A stretch of DNA of 24,386 bases, taken from contig MVQS01000291.1 in assembly GCA_002067855.1 (NCBI GenBank), positions 1-24,386 on the forward strand, in the 5' to 3' direction. How positions within the stretch are numbered: the stretch's first letter is position 1; every line of letters begins with the position of its first letter. Of this stretch, positions 13,262 through 21,058 are shown piece after piece. Origin of the DNA: Syntrophaceae bacterium PtaB.Bin038 (GTDB lineage: Bacteria > Desulfobacterota > Syntrophia > Syntrophales > UBA2192). The notes beneath the pieces were generated by a model, which was not told the DNA's origin, made no database searches, and worked only from the letters and a program-made list of their open reading frames with translations. Both the position numbers and the translations under genes were made by a program.

Positions 13262-14460
13262 AAACGATCTACCTCGACAACAATGCGACGACGCAGGTGG
13301 CCCCGGAGGTCGTGGAGGCCATGCTTCCCTATTTCACGGAACTTTACGGGAACGCATCGAGCATGCACAGCTTCGGAGGCCAGGTCCACGCAAAGATCGA
13401 GGTGGCCAGGACCCAGGTGGCGGAGTTGATCGGCGCGGAACCGGAGGAGATCATCTTCACCGGATGCGGCTCCGAGAGCGACAACACGGCCCTCATGAGC
13501 GCCGTGGAGTGCAACCCGGCAAAACGGCACGTGATCACGACGCGGGTGGAGCACTCGGCGATCCTGAACTTCTGCAAGCACCTGGAAGGAAAGGGCTACA
13601 GAGTCACGTACCTTCCCGTGGACACCCTCGGCCGGCTCAACATGGATGCCCTGCTGGAGTCTCTCGACGATCACACGGCCGTTGTCTCCGTCATGTACGC
13701 CAACAACGAGACGGGGGTGATCTTTCCCATCGAAGAGATCGGGAAGATGCTCCGCGCCCGCGGCATCCTCTTTCACGTCGACGCCGTGCAGGCTGTCGGG
13801 AAAATCCCGATCAACCTCAAGGAACTGCCCGTCGACATGATCTCCCTCTCGGGGCACAAGCTTCACGCCCCCAAGGGGATCGGGGTCCTGTACGTGAGAA
13901 AGGGCACGCGGTTCTGCCCCTATCTCATCGGCGGGCACCAGGAAAGAGGCAGAAGGGCAGGGACGGAAAACGTGGCCTCCATCATCGGTCTCGGCAAGGC
14001 CTGCGAGCTGGCCCGGAAGGAACTCGCCAGGGGAACGGCTCCATTGGCCGCGTTGAGGGACAAACTGGAGGCGGCCCTTCTCGAGAGCTGTCCCGATGCC
14101 CTCGTCAACGGAGACCGGGAAAACCGGCTTCCCAACACGACGAACATCAGCTTCGAGTACGTGGAAGGGGAGGCCATCCTGCTGCGTCTCAACGAATTCG
14201 GGATCTGCGCCTCCTCCGGGTCGGCCTGTACATCGGGGTCGCTGCAGCCGAGCCACGTGCTGCGCGCCATGGGGATCCCCTACACGGCCGTCCACGGCTC
14301 CGTCCGGTTCTCGTTGAGCGGCTACAACACGCAAAGCGAGATCGACCGGGTCGTCGAGGTCCTGCCGCCGATCATCCGGGAGCTGCGGTCCTATTCCCCC
14401 TTCGGGAGGGACAAGTTCGAGCAGTACCTCTGCAGGCTCGACGCGGCAAGGGCGGATTGA
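13258..14460 (+). CDS. nifS: Cysteine desulfurase paired with NifU
   Basis: A 400-residue group I cysteine desulfurase. Seen: YLDNNATTQVAPEVVEAM (5-22), the diverged GCGSESDN (69-76), TRVEHSAI with H99, PLP lysine K201 in SGHKLHAPKG, and catalytic C324 in SSGSACTSG. ATG 13258 overlaps the nifU stop (ATGA) and gives the standard N-terminus; the frame runs open further upstream through nifU but without homology. NNATT in place of the HAATT of the first desulfurase, and the tail FGRDKFEQYL, mark it as the NifS branch. It donates persulfide sulfur to NifU. With the enzyme at 6797 this gives the cell two desulfurases in separate operons. Confidence 0.93.
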   Translation: MKTIYLDNNATTQVAPEVVEAMLPYFTELYGNASSMHSFGGQVHAKIEVARTQVAELIGAEPEEIIFTGCGSESDNTALMSAVECNPAKRHVITTRVEHSAILNFCKHLEGKGYRVTYLPVDTLGRLNMDALLESLDDHTAVVSVMYANNETGVIFPIEEIGKMLRARGILFHVDAVQAVGKIPINLKELPVDMISLSGHKLHAPKGIGVLYVRKGTRFCPYLIGGHQERGRRAGTENVASIIGLGKACELARKELARGTAPLAALRDKLEAALLESCPDALVNGDRENRLPNTTNISFEYVEGEAILLRLNEFGICASSGSACTSGSLQPSHVLRAMGIPYTAVHGSVRFSLSGYNTQSEIDRVVEVLPPIIRELRSYSPFGRDKFEQYLCRLDAARAD

Positions 14461-14471
14461 GCTGGTTTCCC

Positions 14472-14501
14472 TTGACACAGAGGGAGATCCGTCAATAAAC
14501 T
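14472..14501 (+). promoter_or_regulatory. Candidate sigma-70 promoter of the metal-efflux cluster
   Basis: TTGACA (14472-14477), an 18-bp spacer and TAAACT (14496-14501). It lies 12 bp after nifS and about 50 bp before the first gene of the cluster. The -35 is perfect, the -10 only fair. Confidence 0.5.
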
Positions 14502-14512
14502 GAAACCAATCA

Positions 14513-14537
14513 TGCATCGAATCCAGGGATTCGTGCA
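14513..14537 (+). promoter_or_regulatory. Inverted repeat in the 5' leader of the efflux cluster
   Basis: TGCATCGAATCC and its near reverse complement GGATTCGTGCA face each other across 1-2 bases, with one base bulged. It lies just downstream of the candidate start of transcription. It could be an operator for a metal-responsive repressor or an RNA hairpin; no regulator gene is nearby. Confidence 0.4.
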
Positions 14538-14552
14538 AACCAGGAGAATCGA

Positions 14553-14942
14553 ATGAAAAAAATCGTAACCGTTACGTTGATCCTGTTCCTTGCTGCCGGC
14601 GTTGCCTTTGCGAAGCCCTACGAGGTGAACAAGAAGGCGGGTGAGTATTCCGTCAGTATCCGGATGGACAGGAATCCCCCTTCCGTGGGATCCAACAACA
14701 TGGAGATTCTCATCACCGACAAGGCGGGAAAAGCCGTGAAAGACGCAAAGGTGATGGTCGATTACGGGATGCCGGCCATGCCCGGGATGCCGCCCATGGC
14801 CTACAAAGCGGACACCATGAGCCATGGCAACGGGTATCACACCGTTCTCAACATCTCCATGAAGGGGCCCTGGTATGTCAACATCAAGATCACGAGCCAG
14901 GGAAAGACGGTTTCGACAAAGTTCACCTTTGACGCGAACTAA
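14553..14942 (+). CDS. Secreted YtkA/FixH-like domain protein
   Basis: A 129-residue exported protein. Residues 1-20 form a Sec signal peptide (KK, hydrophobic core, cleavage after AFA). The mature part has a beta-sandwich look resembling YtkA-like/FixH domains, with VSIRMDRNPPSVGSN (about 34-48), DAKVMVDYGMPAMPGM and MPPM, and GPWYVNIKI. The Met-rich segment around residues 70-90 (five or more Met) and the His at HGNGYH could bind copper or silver in the periplasm. Genes of this type often precede CusCBA-like systems. AGGAGA precedes ATG 14553. A strong hairpin at 15016 separates it from the TolC-type gene. The exact role is inferred. Confidence 0.7.
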   Translation: MKKIVTVTLILFLAAGVAFAKPYEVNKKAGEYSVSIRMDRNPPSVGSNNMEILITDKAGKAVKDAKVMVDYGMPAMPGMPPMAYKADTMSHGNGYHTVLNISMKGPWYVNIKITSQGKTVSTKFTFDAN

Positions 14943-15015
14943 GGTAACCGCGGACTCCGTCGTTGATCCTGTAGCATCGCCCCGTAGGGTTGTCTTCAGC
15001 CTTTCTGACACAGGG

Positions 15016-15050
15016 GGTTCCCGTCGGGTGATGACCTGACGGGAACCTTT
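15016..15050 (+). terminator. Strong hairpin between the YtkA-like and TolC-type genes
   Basis: GGTTCCCGTC (15016-15025) pairs perfectly with GACGGGAACC (15038-15047), and an inner GGT/ACC adds pairs. Only three T's follow, then CCCCC, so termination may be partial and set the ratio between the small periplasmic protein and the efflux genes. A second small stem, AGGGG/CCCCT, lies just before the next Shine-Dalgarno. The remainder of this 175-bp gap shows nothing clear. Confidence 0.65.
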
Positions 15051-15117
15051 CCCCCTTGCCTCTTCCTGGACACTCTCGAAACAGGGGATTTTCCCCTCGC
15101 AAGGAGAGCGACTTCCC

Positions 15118-16392
15118 ATGGAACATCGAACCGATTCCAGGAACAGAAGTCCCTTCCTGAAAGTGCTTTTCCTGGCGATTGCACTTTTCGTCGCATCGCC
15201 GGTCCACGCCGAGGAAATGGACCTCAAGTGGCTCATCGATGAAGCGCTGCGCAATAACCGGGAGATGATGGCCGCCCAATCCCGGGTCGGTGCTTTCACA
15301 CACAAGGTTCCCCAGGCGGGAAGCCTCCCTGACCCCATGTTTACGTTCGGATATCAGAATGACAGACTGAGCAGCTATACGTACGGACAGTCTCCCGATT
15401 CGAAGTGGATGTTCGAACTTTCCCAGACATTTCCCTTCGCGGGCAAACGAGGCCTGAAGGAGGATATGGCAAGGGCCGATGCCGAAAGCCAGAAAGCGTC
15501 CTATGAGGCCCTCCAGCGAAGGGTGATCTCGAAGGTGATTGAAAATTACTACGAGCTGTTCTTTGTCTACAGAAGCCTGGATATCATCGAGGAGCGGAAG
15601 TCTCTGTTCGCGAGCATGGAAGAGTCGGCCCTTGCGAGGTATTCTTCGGGCATGGCGTCGCAGCAGGACGCCATCATGGCACAGGCGGAGAAATACATGC
15701 TTCTCGAGAAAGAGGAGATGCTCCGGCAGAAGATCCAGACCCTGGAGGGAATGCTGAACCTCGCTGTCGGGAGGGACACGAGCCTGCCACTCGGGCGGCC
15801 GTCAATGGGCCGCGAAGCAAGACTGGAAGAGACACTCGGCGAACTGGTGAAAAAAGCCTATGACCGCTCCCCGGAGATCCGGGCGAAAGAGAAGGTGATT
15901 GCCGGCGCCGAAGCCAGGGTGAACATGTCGAGAAAAGAGTATTTTCCCGATGTAACGCTGAACGCCGGCACGGAACAGCGACGGGGGGATTACACCGACA
16001 TGTACAAACTCACGGCATCCATCAATCTTCCCGTATTCTTCAGTTCTAGGCAGGAACCAGCCGTGAGGGAAGCCCAGGCGCAGCTTCTCGAAGCCAGGCA
16101 TGATCTCGAGGCGATAAAGCTCATGATCTCGTCCTCCATCCGCGAGAACTATGCCATGGCCGCTTCGGCGCAGAGGCTGATGGAGCTATACCGAAGTGCA
16201 CTGATCCCCAAGAGCAACCAGGATTACGAGGCGGCCCTTGCCGCCTATTCGACGGGCAAGGTCGATGCCCTCACGGTCGTCACGCGACTCAAGGCATTGA
16301 TCGATTTCGAAATCCTCTACTGGACACAGTTCTCGGAGCGGCAGAAGGCCATCGCGAGGATCGGGGCGTATACGGGGGATCTGGCGGAATGA
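15118..16392 (+). CDS. TolC-family outer-membrane efflux channel (CusC/CzcC-like)
   Basis: A 424-residue outer-membrane factor. A signal peptide spans about residues 13-31 (FLKVLFLAIALFVASPVHA). The rest has the two-fold repeat of TolC proteins: paired long amphipathic helices and short strands such as DPMFTFGYQNDRL and ASINLPVF. Outer-membrane factors trimerise into a channel that works with an adaptor and an RND pump. LPDP near the start and YSTGKVDALTVV near the end are typical of heavy-metal members. It is 45 bp upstream of the adaptor gene. No N-terminal lipobox cysteine is present, unlike E. coli CusC. Confidence 0.88.
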   Translation: MEHRTDSRNRSPFLKVLFLAIALFVASPVHAEEMDLKWLIDEALRNNREMMAAQSRVGAFTHKVPQAGSLPDPMFTFGYQNDRLSSYTYGQSPDSKWMFELSQTFPFAGKRGLKEDMARADAESQKASYEALQRRVISKVIENYYELFFVYRSLDIIEERKSLFASMEESALARYSSGMASQQDAIMAQAEKYMLLEKEEMLRQKIQTLEGMLNLAVGRDTSLPLGRPSMGREARLEETLGELVKKAYDRSPEIRAKEKVIAGAEARVNMSRKEYFPDVTLNAGTEQRRGDYTDMYKLTASINLPVFFSSRQEPAVREAQAQLLEARHDLEAIKLMISSSIRENYAMAASAQRLMELYRSALIPKSNQDYEAALAAYSTGKVDALTVVTRLKALIDFEILYWTQFSERQKAIARIGAYTGDLAE

Positions 16393-16437
16393 TCCGGCCT
16401 CAGACAGTGAATTTCCACCCTCGGGGACTATGAAAAA

Positions 16438-17688
16438 ATGAAGAAAAAGTACATCCCGGCCATCGGTGCGGCGCTCCTTGCGGTTGGGCTCCTGCTTTAC
16501 CTTGCGGGCGTTGAGCCGCAGAACGGGTTCAAGGAGAAAGCCCCGTCATCTGTCTCCGCGCAGAGAGCGCCTTCCGGCGGCCACGAGGGCCACGGGGGGA
16601 CGGCTCCGGCTCCTGCCGCTGCGCCGGAGTCCAAATCGGCGGAAGGCAAGGCATCGGTGGAGGCCCCTGCCGTTGAAATCACGATGGAGAAGCAGCAGAT
16701 GATCGGGGTCAAGACGGTTTCCGCGACCCTGAGGCCCCTTAGAAAGATACTCAAGACGGTCGGCAGGATCGAATATGACGAACGCAGGCTCAGGACGGTG
16801 AACACCAAGGTCGAGGGGTGGATCGAAAAACTCTATATCGATTATACGGGCCGTTACGTCCGGCAGGGAGAGCCTATGGCAGAGCTCTACAGCCCGGAGC
16901 TCCTGGCGACCCAGGAAGAGTATCTCAACATCGTGAAGTGGCGACAGGAGAGTGGGACCGCCTCCGGAACGGGTGCGATGCTCTCCAGGGACGCCGAGGC
17001 CCTTGTCGAGGCGGCAAAGAAAAGGTTGCAGCGTTATGACATCTCGGAGGCGCAAATCCGGGAACTCGAGCAGACGGGCAAGGCCCGTAGGACCCTGACC
17101 ATCTACAGTCCCGCAAACGGGTATGTCGTACAGAAAATGGTTATCCAGGGGATGAGGGTCATGCCCGGCGAGAAACTCTTCGATGTGGCCGATCTCTCCA
17201 CCGTCTGGGTCATCGCCGATGTCTATGAGTATGAGCTGTCATCCATCCGTGTTGGCGAGCCGGCGTCCATCAGCCTGAGCTATCTGCCCGGGAAAGAGTT
17301 CCAGTCGAAGATTGATTATGTTTACCCGATGCTCTCGGGCGAGACGAGGACGGCCCGGGTGAGATTCGCCATCCCCAACCCCGAGGGAAGGCTCAAGCCC
17401 CAGATGTATGCCTCCGTGGAAATTGAGATCAGCCTGGGGAGCAAGCTGGCCATTCCAGATGATGCCGTCATCGAAACGGGCACCCGCCAGATCGTTTACG
17501 TGGACAAGGGGGAGGGGTATTTCGAGCCGAGGGAAGTCATGCTGGGGTTGCGAGCGGAAGGATATCGGGAGGTCTTGACGGGTCTGAAGGCAGGGGAGAA
17601 GGTGGCCGCCTCCGCCACATTCCTCATCGACTCCGAGTCGCAGCTCAAGGGCGTCAAACCTTTGGAAGGCGCTGTGCATAAGCACTGA
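16438..17688 (+). CDS. cusB: RND efflux periplasmic adaptor (CusB-like)
   Basis: A 416-residue membrane-fusion protein. An N-terminal anchor or signal (residues 5-25) is followed by a low-complexity linker with HEGHGG and many Ala/Pro. Then come the CusB-type blocks MEKQQMIGVKTV, VGRIEYDERRL, VEGWIEKLYIDYTGRYVRQG (lipoyl half), SPELLATQEEYL (hairpin) and GMRVMPGEKLFDVADLSTVW. The C-terminal domain has VIETGTRQIVYVDKGEGYFEPREV. The adaptor links the pump to the channel and can hand Cu(I)/Ag(I) to the pump. The N-terminal Met ligands of E. coli CusB are not evident; His in the linker may serve instead. Start ATG 16438; an ATG at 16430 is out of frame. Confidence 0.9.
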   Translation: MKKKYIPAIGAALLAVGLLLYLAGVEPQNGFKEKAPSSVSAQRAPSGGHEGHGGTAPAPAAAPESKSAEGKASVEAPAVEITMEKQQMIGVKTVSATLRPLRKILKTVGRIEYDERRLRTVNTKVEGWIEKLYIDYTGRYVRQGEPMAELYSPELLATQEEYLNIVKWRQESGTASGTGAMLSRDAEALVEAAKKRLQRYDISEAQIRELEQTGKARRTLTIYSPANGYVVQKMVIQGMRVMPGEKLFDVADLSTVWVIADVYEYELSSIRVGEPASISLSYLPGKEFQSKIDYVYPMLSGETRTARVRFAIPNPEGRLKPQMYASVEIEISLGSKLAIPDDAVIETGTRQIVYVDKGEGYFEPREVMLGLRAEGYREVLTGLKAGEKVAASATFLIDSESQLKGVKPLEGAVHKH

Positions 17689-17693
17689 GGTCA

Positions 17694-17724
17694 GGGTACA
17701 GGGTACAGGGTACAGGGTACAGGG
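17694..17724 (+). repeat. Heptanucleotide tandem repeat (GGGTACA, about 4.4 copies)
   Basis: Four perfect GGGTACA units (17694-17700 to 17715-17721) and a partial fifth, starting 5 bp after cusB. It has the same unit length as the array at 2634 but a different sequence. It is the first of three repeat types packed into the 133-bp cusB-cusA spacer. Confidence 0.9.
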
Positions 17725-17770
17725 AAAATCCCCCTGTCATCCCCCTTTGTAAAGGGGGACTGGGGGGATT
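17725..17770 (+). repeat. Dispersed nested C/G palindrome, copy 2
   Basis: An outer stem, AATCCCCC with GGGGGATT, encloses an inner hairpin, CCCCCTTT-GT-AAAGGGGG. It shares layout and parts of sequence with the copy at 10006-10078. It probably belongs to a genome-wide interspersed family; mRNA processing, partial termination or transcript stabilisation are possible roles. Confidence 0.75.
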
Positions 17771-17771
17771 A

Positions 17772-17807
17772 GACGAAATAGACCAAATAGGCGAAATAGA
17801 CGGAATG
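17772..17807 (+). repeat. Imperfect 9-bp tandem repeat before cusA
   Basis: Four consecutive 9-mers, GACGAAATA, GACCAAATA, GGCGAAATA and GACGGAATG, lie just upstream of cusA. A nearby GACGAG may be a decayed fifth. They occupy the place where a Shine-Dalgarno would be expected. Confidence 0.7.
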
Positions 17808-17821
17808 GACGAGCTTCGCCC

Positions 17822-20800
17822 GTGATAGCCCGCATCATCGAATACAGTGCCAGAAACAAGTTTGTCGTCATCCTCTTCGTGTCGGCCGCCATCGCCTGGG
17901 GAATCTGGGCGATGAAGAACACGCCGCTCGACGCCCTCCCCGATCTTTCCGACACGCAGGTCATTATCTACACGGAGTGGCTCGGACGAAGCCCGGACCT
18001 CATCGAGGACCAGGTGACCTATACCATTTCGTCCACACTCCTGGCGGCACCCAAGGTGCAAGTTGTGCGTGGATACTCCTTCCTGGGAAGCTCCTTCATC
18101 TACGTCATTTTCGAGGAAGGGACGGACATCTACTGGGCGCGAAGCCGGATCCTGGAATACCTGCAGGCCGTGAAAAACAAACTTCCGGCTGACGTCAATC
18201 CAGTCCTGGGGCCCGATGCGACGAGTCTCGGCTGGGGATTTACCTATGCCTTGGTGGATGAAACCAAACAGCACGATCTTTCCCAACTCCGCACGATTCA
18301 GGATTACAACATCAAGCTTGCCCTGGAGAGCGTCCCGGGAGTATCCCAGGTGGCTTCCATCGGCGGATTCGTGAAGCAGTACCAGGTGACCATCGACCCC
18401 AACCGTCTTGCGGCCTTCAATATTCCGATTACGAAGGTGATGGAGGCCGTTCGGAAGAGCAATCGGGATGTGGAGGGTCGTGTCCTCGAGCTCTCCGGTG
18501 TCGAGTACATGGTCAGGGGAAGGGGGTACATCCAGAACAGAAAAGATGTCGAAGACATTCCCGTGGGGTCCGGCAGCGGAGGAACTCCGATCTTTCTCAG
18601 GGACGTGGCAAGTGTTCAGATCGGCCCCGAAATCCGGCGCGGCCTGGTTGACCTCGACGGCAGGGGTGAGGTGGTGGGCGGGATCGTCGTCGTGCGCATC
18701 GGGGAGAACGTCCTGGAGGTCATTGAGCGGGTAAAGGAACGGCTGAAACAGGATGTGGGGCCCAGTCTTCCGAAGGGGGTGAAGATCGTCACCACCTATG
18801 ACCGCTCCGATCTGATCCGGAGAGCTGTCAAAACCCTTCGGGACCAGCTCATCGAGCTGGCCGTTGTGGTTTCCGTCGTCTGCGCAGTCTTTCTCTTCCA
18901 CCTGCCCTCGGCCCTGGTGGCCATCCTGACACTGCCCGTGGCGATTCTCATTTCGTTCATCTGCATGTACTACCTGAACGTCACCTCCAACATCATGAGC
19001 CTGGGCGGCATTGCGATCGCCATCGGGGAGATGGTGGATTCGTCCATCGTCATGGTGGAAAATGCCCACAAGAAGCTCGAGGAATGGGAATCGCGGGGTT
19101 CGCCCGGCAACCGGGTCGATGTCATCATCGAGGCGGCAAAGGAAGTCGGCCCGTCTCTTTTTTACTCTCTGCTGGTCATCACGGTGGCTTTCCTGCCGAT
19201 CTTCACGCTGCAGGCCCAGTCCGGGAGGCTCTTCAAGCCCCTGGCGTACACGAAGACCTTCGCCATCCTCTTTTCCTCCTTCGTGGCCATCACACTGACG
19301 CCAGCCCTGATGACGGTATTCATCCGCGGCCGGATCCGGCCCGAGGAAAAAAATCCCGTCAGCACAATCCTCCACAGGCTTTATGAGCCCGTGGTCCATT
19401 TCGCCCTGCGATTCAAGAAAACGGTCATCGTTGCGGCCCTGGTTATCATGGCCGTTACGGTCTATCCGTTCATGAAGCTGGGTACGGAATTCATGCCCCC
19501 ACTCTATGAGGGGACCCTGTTCTACATGCCCGTGACGGTCCCTGCAGCCTCGATCTCCGAGGCGTCGAAACTGCTCCAGCTCCAGGACAGGCTCCTGATG
19601 CACATTCCCGAAGTGGCCCAGGTATTCGGCAAGGCGGGGCGTGCCGAGACGGCGACAGACCCGGCTCCCCTGGAGATGTTCGAGACCGTCATCAATCTCA
19701 AGCCCGAGTCGCAATGGCGGCCGGGAATGACGGTGGAGAAACTCAAAGACGAGATGAACGATGCCCTGACCATCCCCGGGGTAGCCAATTCCTTCACGAT
19801 GCCCATCAAGGCCCGCATCGACATGCTGGCCACGGGTATTCGAACCCCCGTGGGCATCAAGGTCATGGGACAGAAGCTCGAGGAAATCGAAAAGATCGGC
19901 CTTCAGCTCGAGCATCACCTGAAGGAAGTCCCAGGCACCCGGAGCGTCTATGCCGAGAGGGTCACCACCGGGTATTTTCTCGATTTCAACATCAACCGCC
20001 AGGAGGCGGCCCGGTACGGTCTCAGTATTGATGACGTTCAGGAAATCATCCAGTCCGCCGTCGGCGGCATGAACCTGACCACTACCATCGAAGGCCGGGG
20101 GCGGTTTCCGGTGAATGTCCGGTACCCCCGTGAGATGCGAAGCGACGTGGAGATTCTCAAGAGGGTCCTCGTTCCCGTCATGTTGCAACCATCCGGGGAA
20201 TATCCATCACCGATGGCGGCGGTGAAACCATTGATGCATGTACCCCTGGGGCAGATTGCCGAGATCAAGTTCATCAAGGGGCCTACGGCCATCAAGAGCG
20301 AGGAGGGACTCCTGGTTTCTTACGTATTCGTCGACTTTTCAGGTCGGGACGTGGGGGGCTACGTGGACGAAGCCAAAGCCAGGGTGGCCTCCCTGAAGAT
20401 TCCTGAGGGGTATCGCCTCCAATGGAGCGGCGAATACGAATATCTCGTCACGACGCGGGAGAGATTGAAGATTGTCATCCCGCTCACGCTCCTCATCATC
20501 TTTGTCCTCATCTATTTCAATACCCGATCTACGGCCAAGACCCTGTTCGTGCTCCTTGCAGTGCCCTTTTCCCTCGTGGGGTCCTTCTGGTTTCTCTACC
20601 TCCTGAACTACAACATGAGCATCGCCGTCTGGGTGGGCGTCATTGCCCTGGCCGGCATCAGTGCCGAGACGGGCATGGTCATGTTTCTCTTCCTCGATCT
20701 GGCCTATGAGCGATGGAAAAGCGAAGGCCGCATGCGCAATTTGGAGGATCTGCGTGAGGCGATCCTGCACGGCGCGGTCCAGCGGCTGCGGCCGAAGGTC

Positions 20801-20998
20801 ATGACGGTGGCGACCAACCTCGGTCTCGTCCCCATCCTTTTCAGCACGGGGACGGGCGCCGACGTGATGAAACGCATCGCCGCGCCGGTGATCGGCGGAT
20901 TGATCACATCGCTCATCCTCGTCCTGATTCTCTACCCCATCATCTACATGATCTGGCGCGGGCGGGAGTTCCGCGGTCCATCCGATGGGGGCGATTGA
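17822..20998 (+). CDS. cusA: Heavy-metal RND efflux pump, Cu(I)/Ag(I) type
   Basis: A 1058-residue HME-RND inner-membrane pump of normal length. Residues 1-30 form TM1; TM2-6 lie at about 340-500 and TM8-12 in the last 170 residues. The proton-relay acidic residue is D406 in GEMVDSSIVMVENAHK. All three methionines that form the CusA metal site have counterparts: M569 (FYMPVTVP), M619 (APLEMFET) and M668 (RIDMLATGI), matching E. coli M573, M623 and M672. GRAETATDPAPLEM is also the Cu/Ag signature, so monovalent copper or silver is favoured over Zn/Co/Ni. The start is GTG 17822, giving the standard MIARIIEYSARN; no clear Shine-Dalgarno is seen. The stop overlaps the next candidate promoter. No CusF or sensor gene is in the window. 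Confidence 0.93.
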   Translation: MIARIIEYSARNKFVVILFVSAAIAWGIWAMKNTPLDALPDLSDTQVIIYTEWLGRSPDLIEDQVTYTISSTLLAAPKVQVVRGYSFLGSSFIYVIFEEGTDIYWARSRILEYLQAVKNKLPADVNPVLGPDATSLGWGFTYALVDETKQHDLSQLRTIQDYNIKLALESVPGVSQVASIGGFVKQYQVTIDPNRLAAFNIPITKVMEAVRKSNRDVEGRVLELSGVEYMVRGRGYIQNRKDVEDIPVGSGSGGTPIFLRDVASVQIGPEIRRGLVDLDGRGEVVGGIVVVRIGENVLEVIERVKERLKQDVGPSLPKGVKIVTTYDRSDLIRRAVKTLRDQLIELAVVVSVVCAVFLFHLPSALVAILTLPVAILISFICMYYLNVTSNIMSLGGIAIAIGEMVDSSIVMVENAHKKLEEWESRGSPGNRVDVIIEAAKEVGPSLFYSLLVITVAFLPIFTLQAQSGRLFKPLAYTKTFAILFSSFVAITLTPALMTVFIRGRIRPEEKNPVSTILHRLYEPVVHFALRFKKTVIVAALVIMAVTVYPFMKLGTEFMPPLYEGTLFYMPVTVPAASISEASKLLQLQDRLLMHIPEVAQVFGKAGRAETATDPAPLEMFETVINLKPESQWRPGMTVEKLKDEMNDALTIPGVANSFTMPIKARIDMLATGIRTPVGIKVMGQKLEEIEKIGLQLEHHLKEVPGTRSVYAERVTTGYFLDFNINRQEAARYGLSIDDVQEIIQSAVGGMNLTTTIEGRGRFPVNVRYPREMRSDVEILKRVLVPVMLQPSGEYPSPMAAVKPLMHVPLGQIAEIKFIKGPTAIKSEEGLLVSYVFVDFSGRDVGGYVDEAKARVASLKIPEGYRLQWSGEYEYLVTTRERLKIVIPLTLLIIFVLIYFNTRSTAKTLFVLLAVPFSLVGSFWFLYLLNYNMSIAVWVGVIALAGISAETGMVMFLFLDLAYERWKSEGRMRNLEDLREAILHGAVQRLRPKVMTVATNLGLVPILFSTGTGADVMKRIAAPVIGGLITSLILVLILYPIIYMIWRGREFRGPSDGGD

Positions 20999-21023
20999 CA
21001 GCCCCGGCCGAGCCAAGTAACAT
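20995..21023 (+). promoter_or_regulatory. Candidate sigma-70 promoter overlapping the cusA stop
   Basis: A perfect TTGACA (20995-21000) includes the cusA TGA, then exactly 17 bp, then TAACAT (21018-21023). It lies 36 bp upstream of the persulfide-module start. This suggests the sulfur module is transcribed independently of the metal pump. Confidence 0.6.
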
Positions 21024-21058
21024 CGCCGGTCAGAGAAAGATGACGAAAGGAGGCTGCC

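Noticed and set aside
12428..14460. Nitrogen-fixation locus
   Set aside because: NifU and NifS are present but no nitrogenase structural or cofactor genes are in the window. Such pairs commonly serve as the general Fe-S system.
2634..17807. CRISPR array among the short repeats
   Set aside because: Units are 7-16 bp in direct tandem, without spacers of regular length and without cas genes.
17654..20188. Very long minus-strand open frame (844 codons) opposite cusA
   Set aside because: Shadow of the conserved pump gene; the translation is His/Asp/Gly-rich without recognisable domains. Its start lies inside the repeat and cusB region only by chance.
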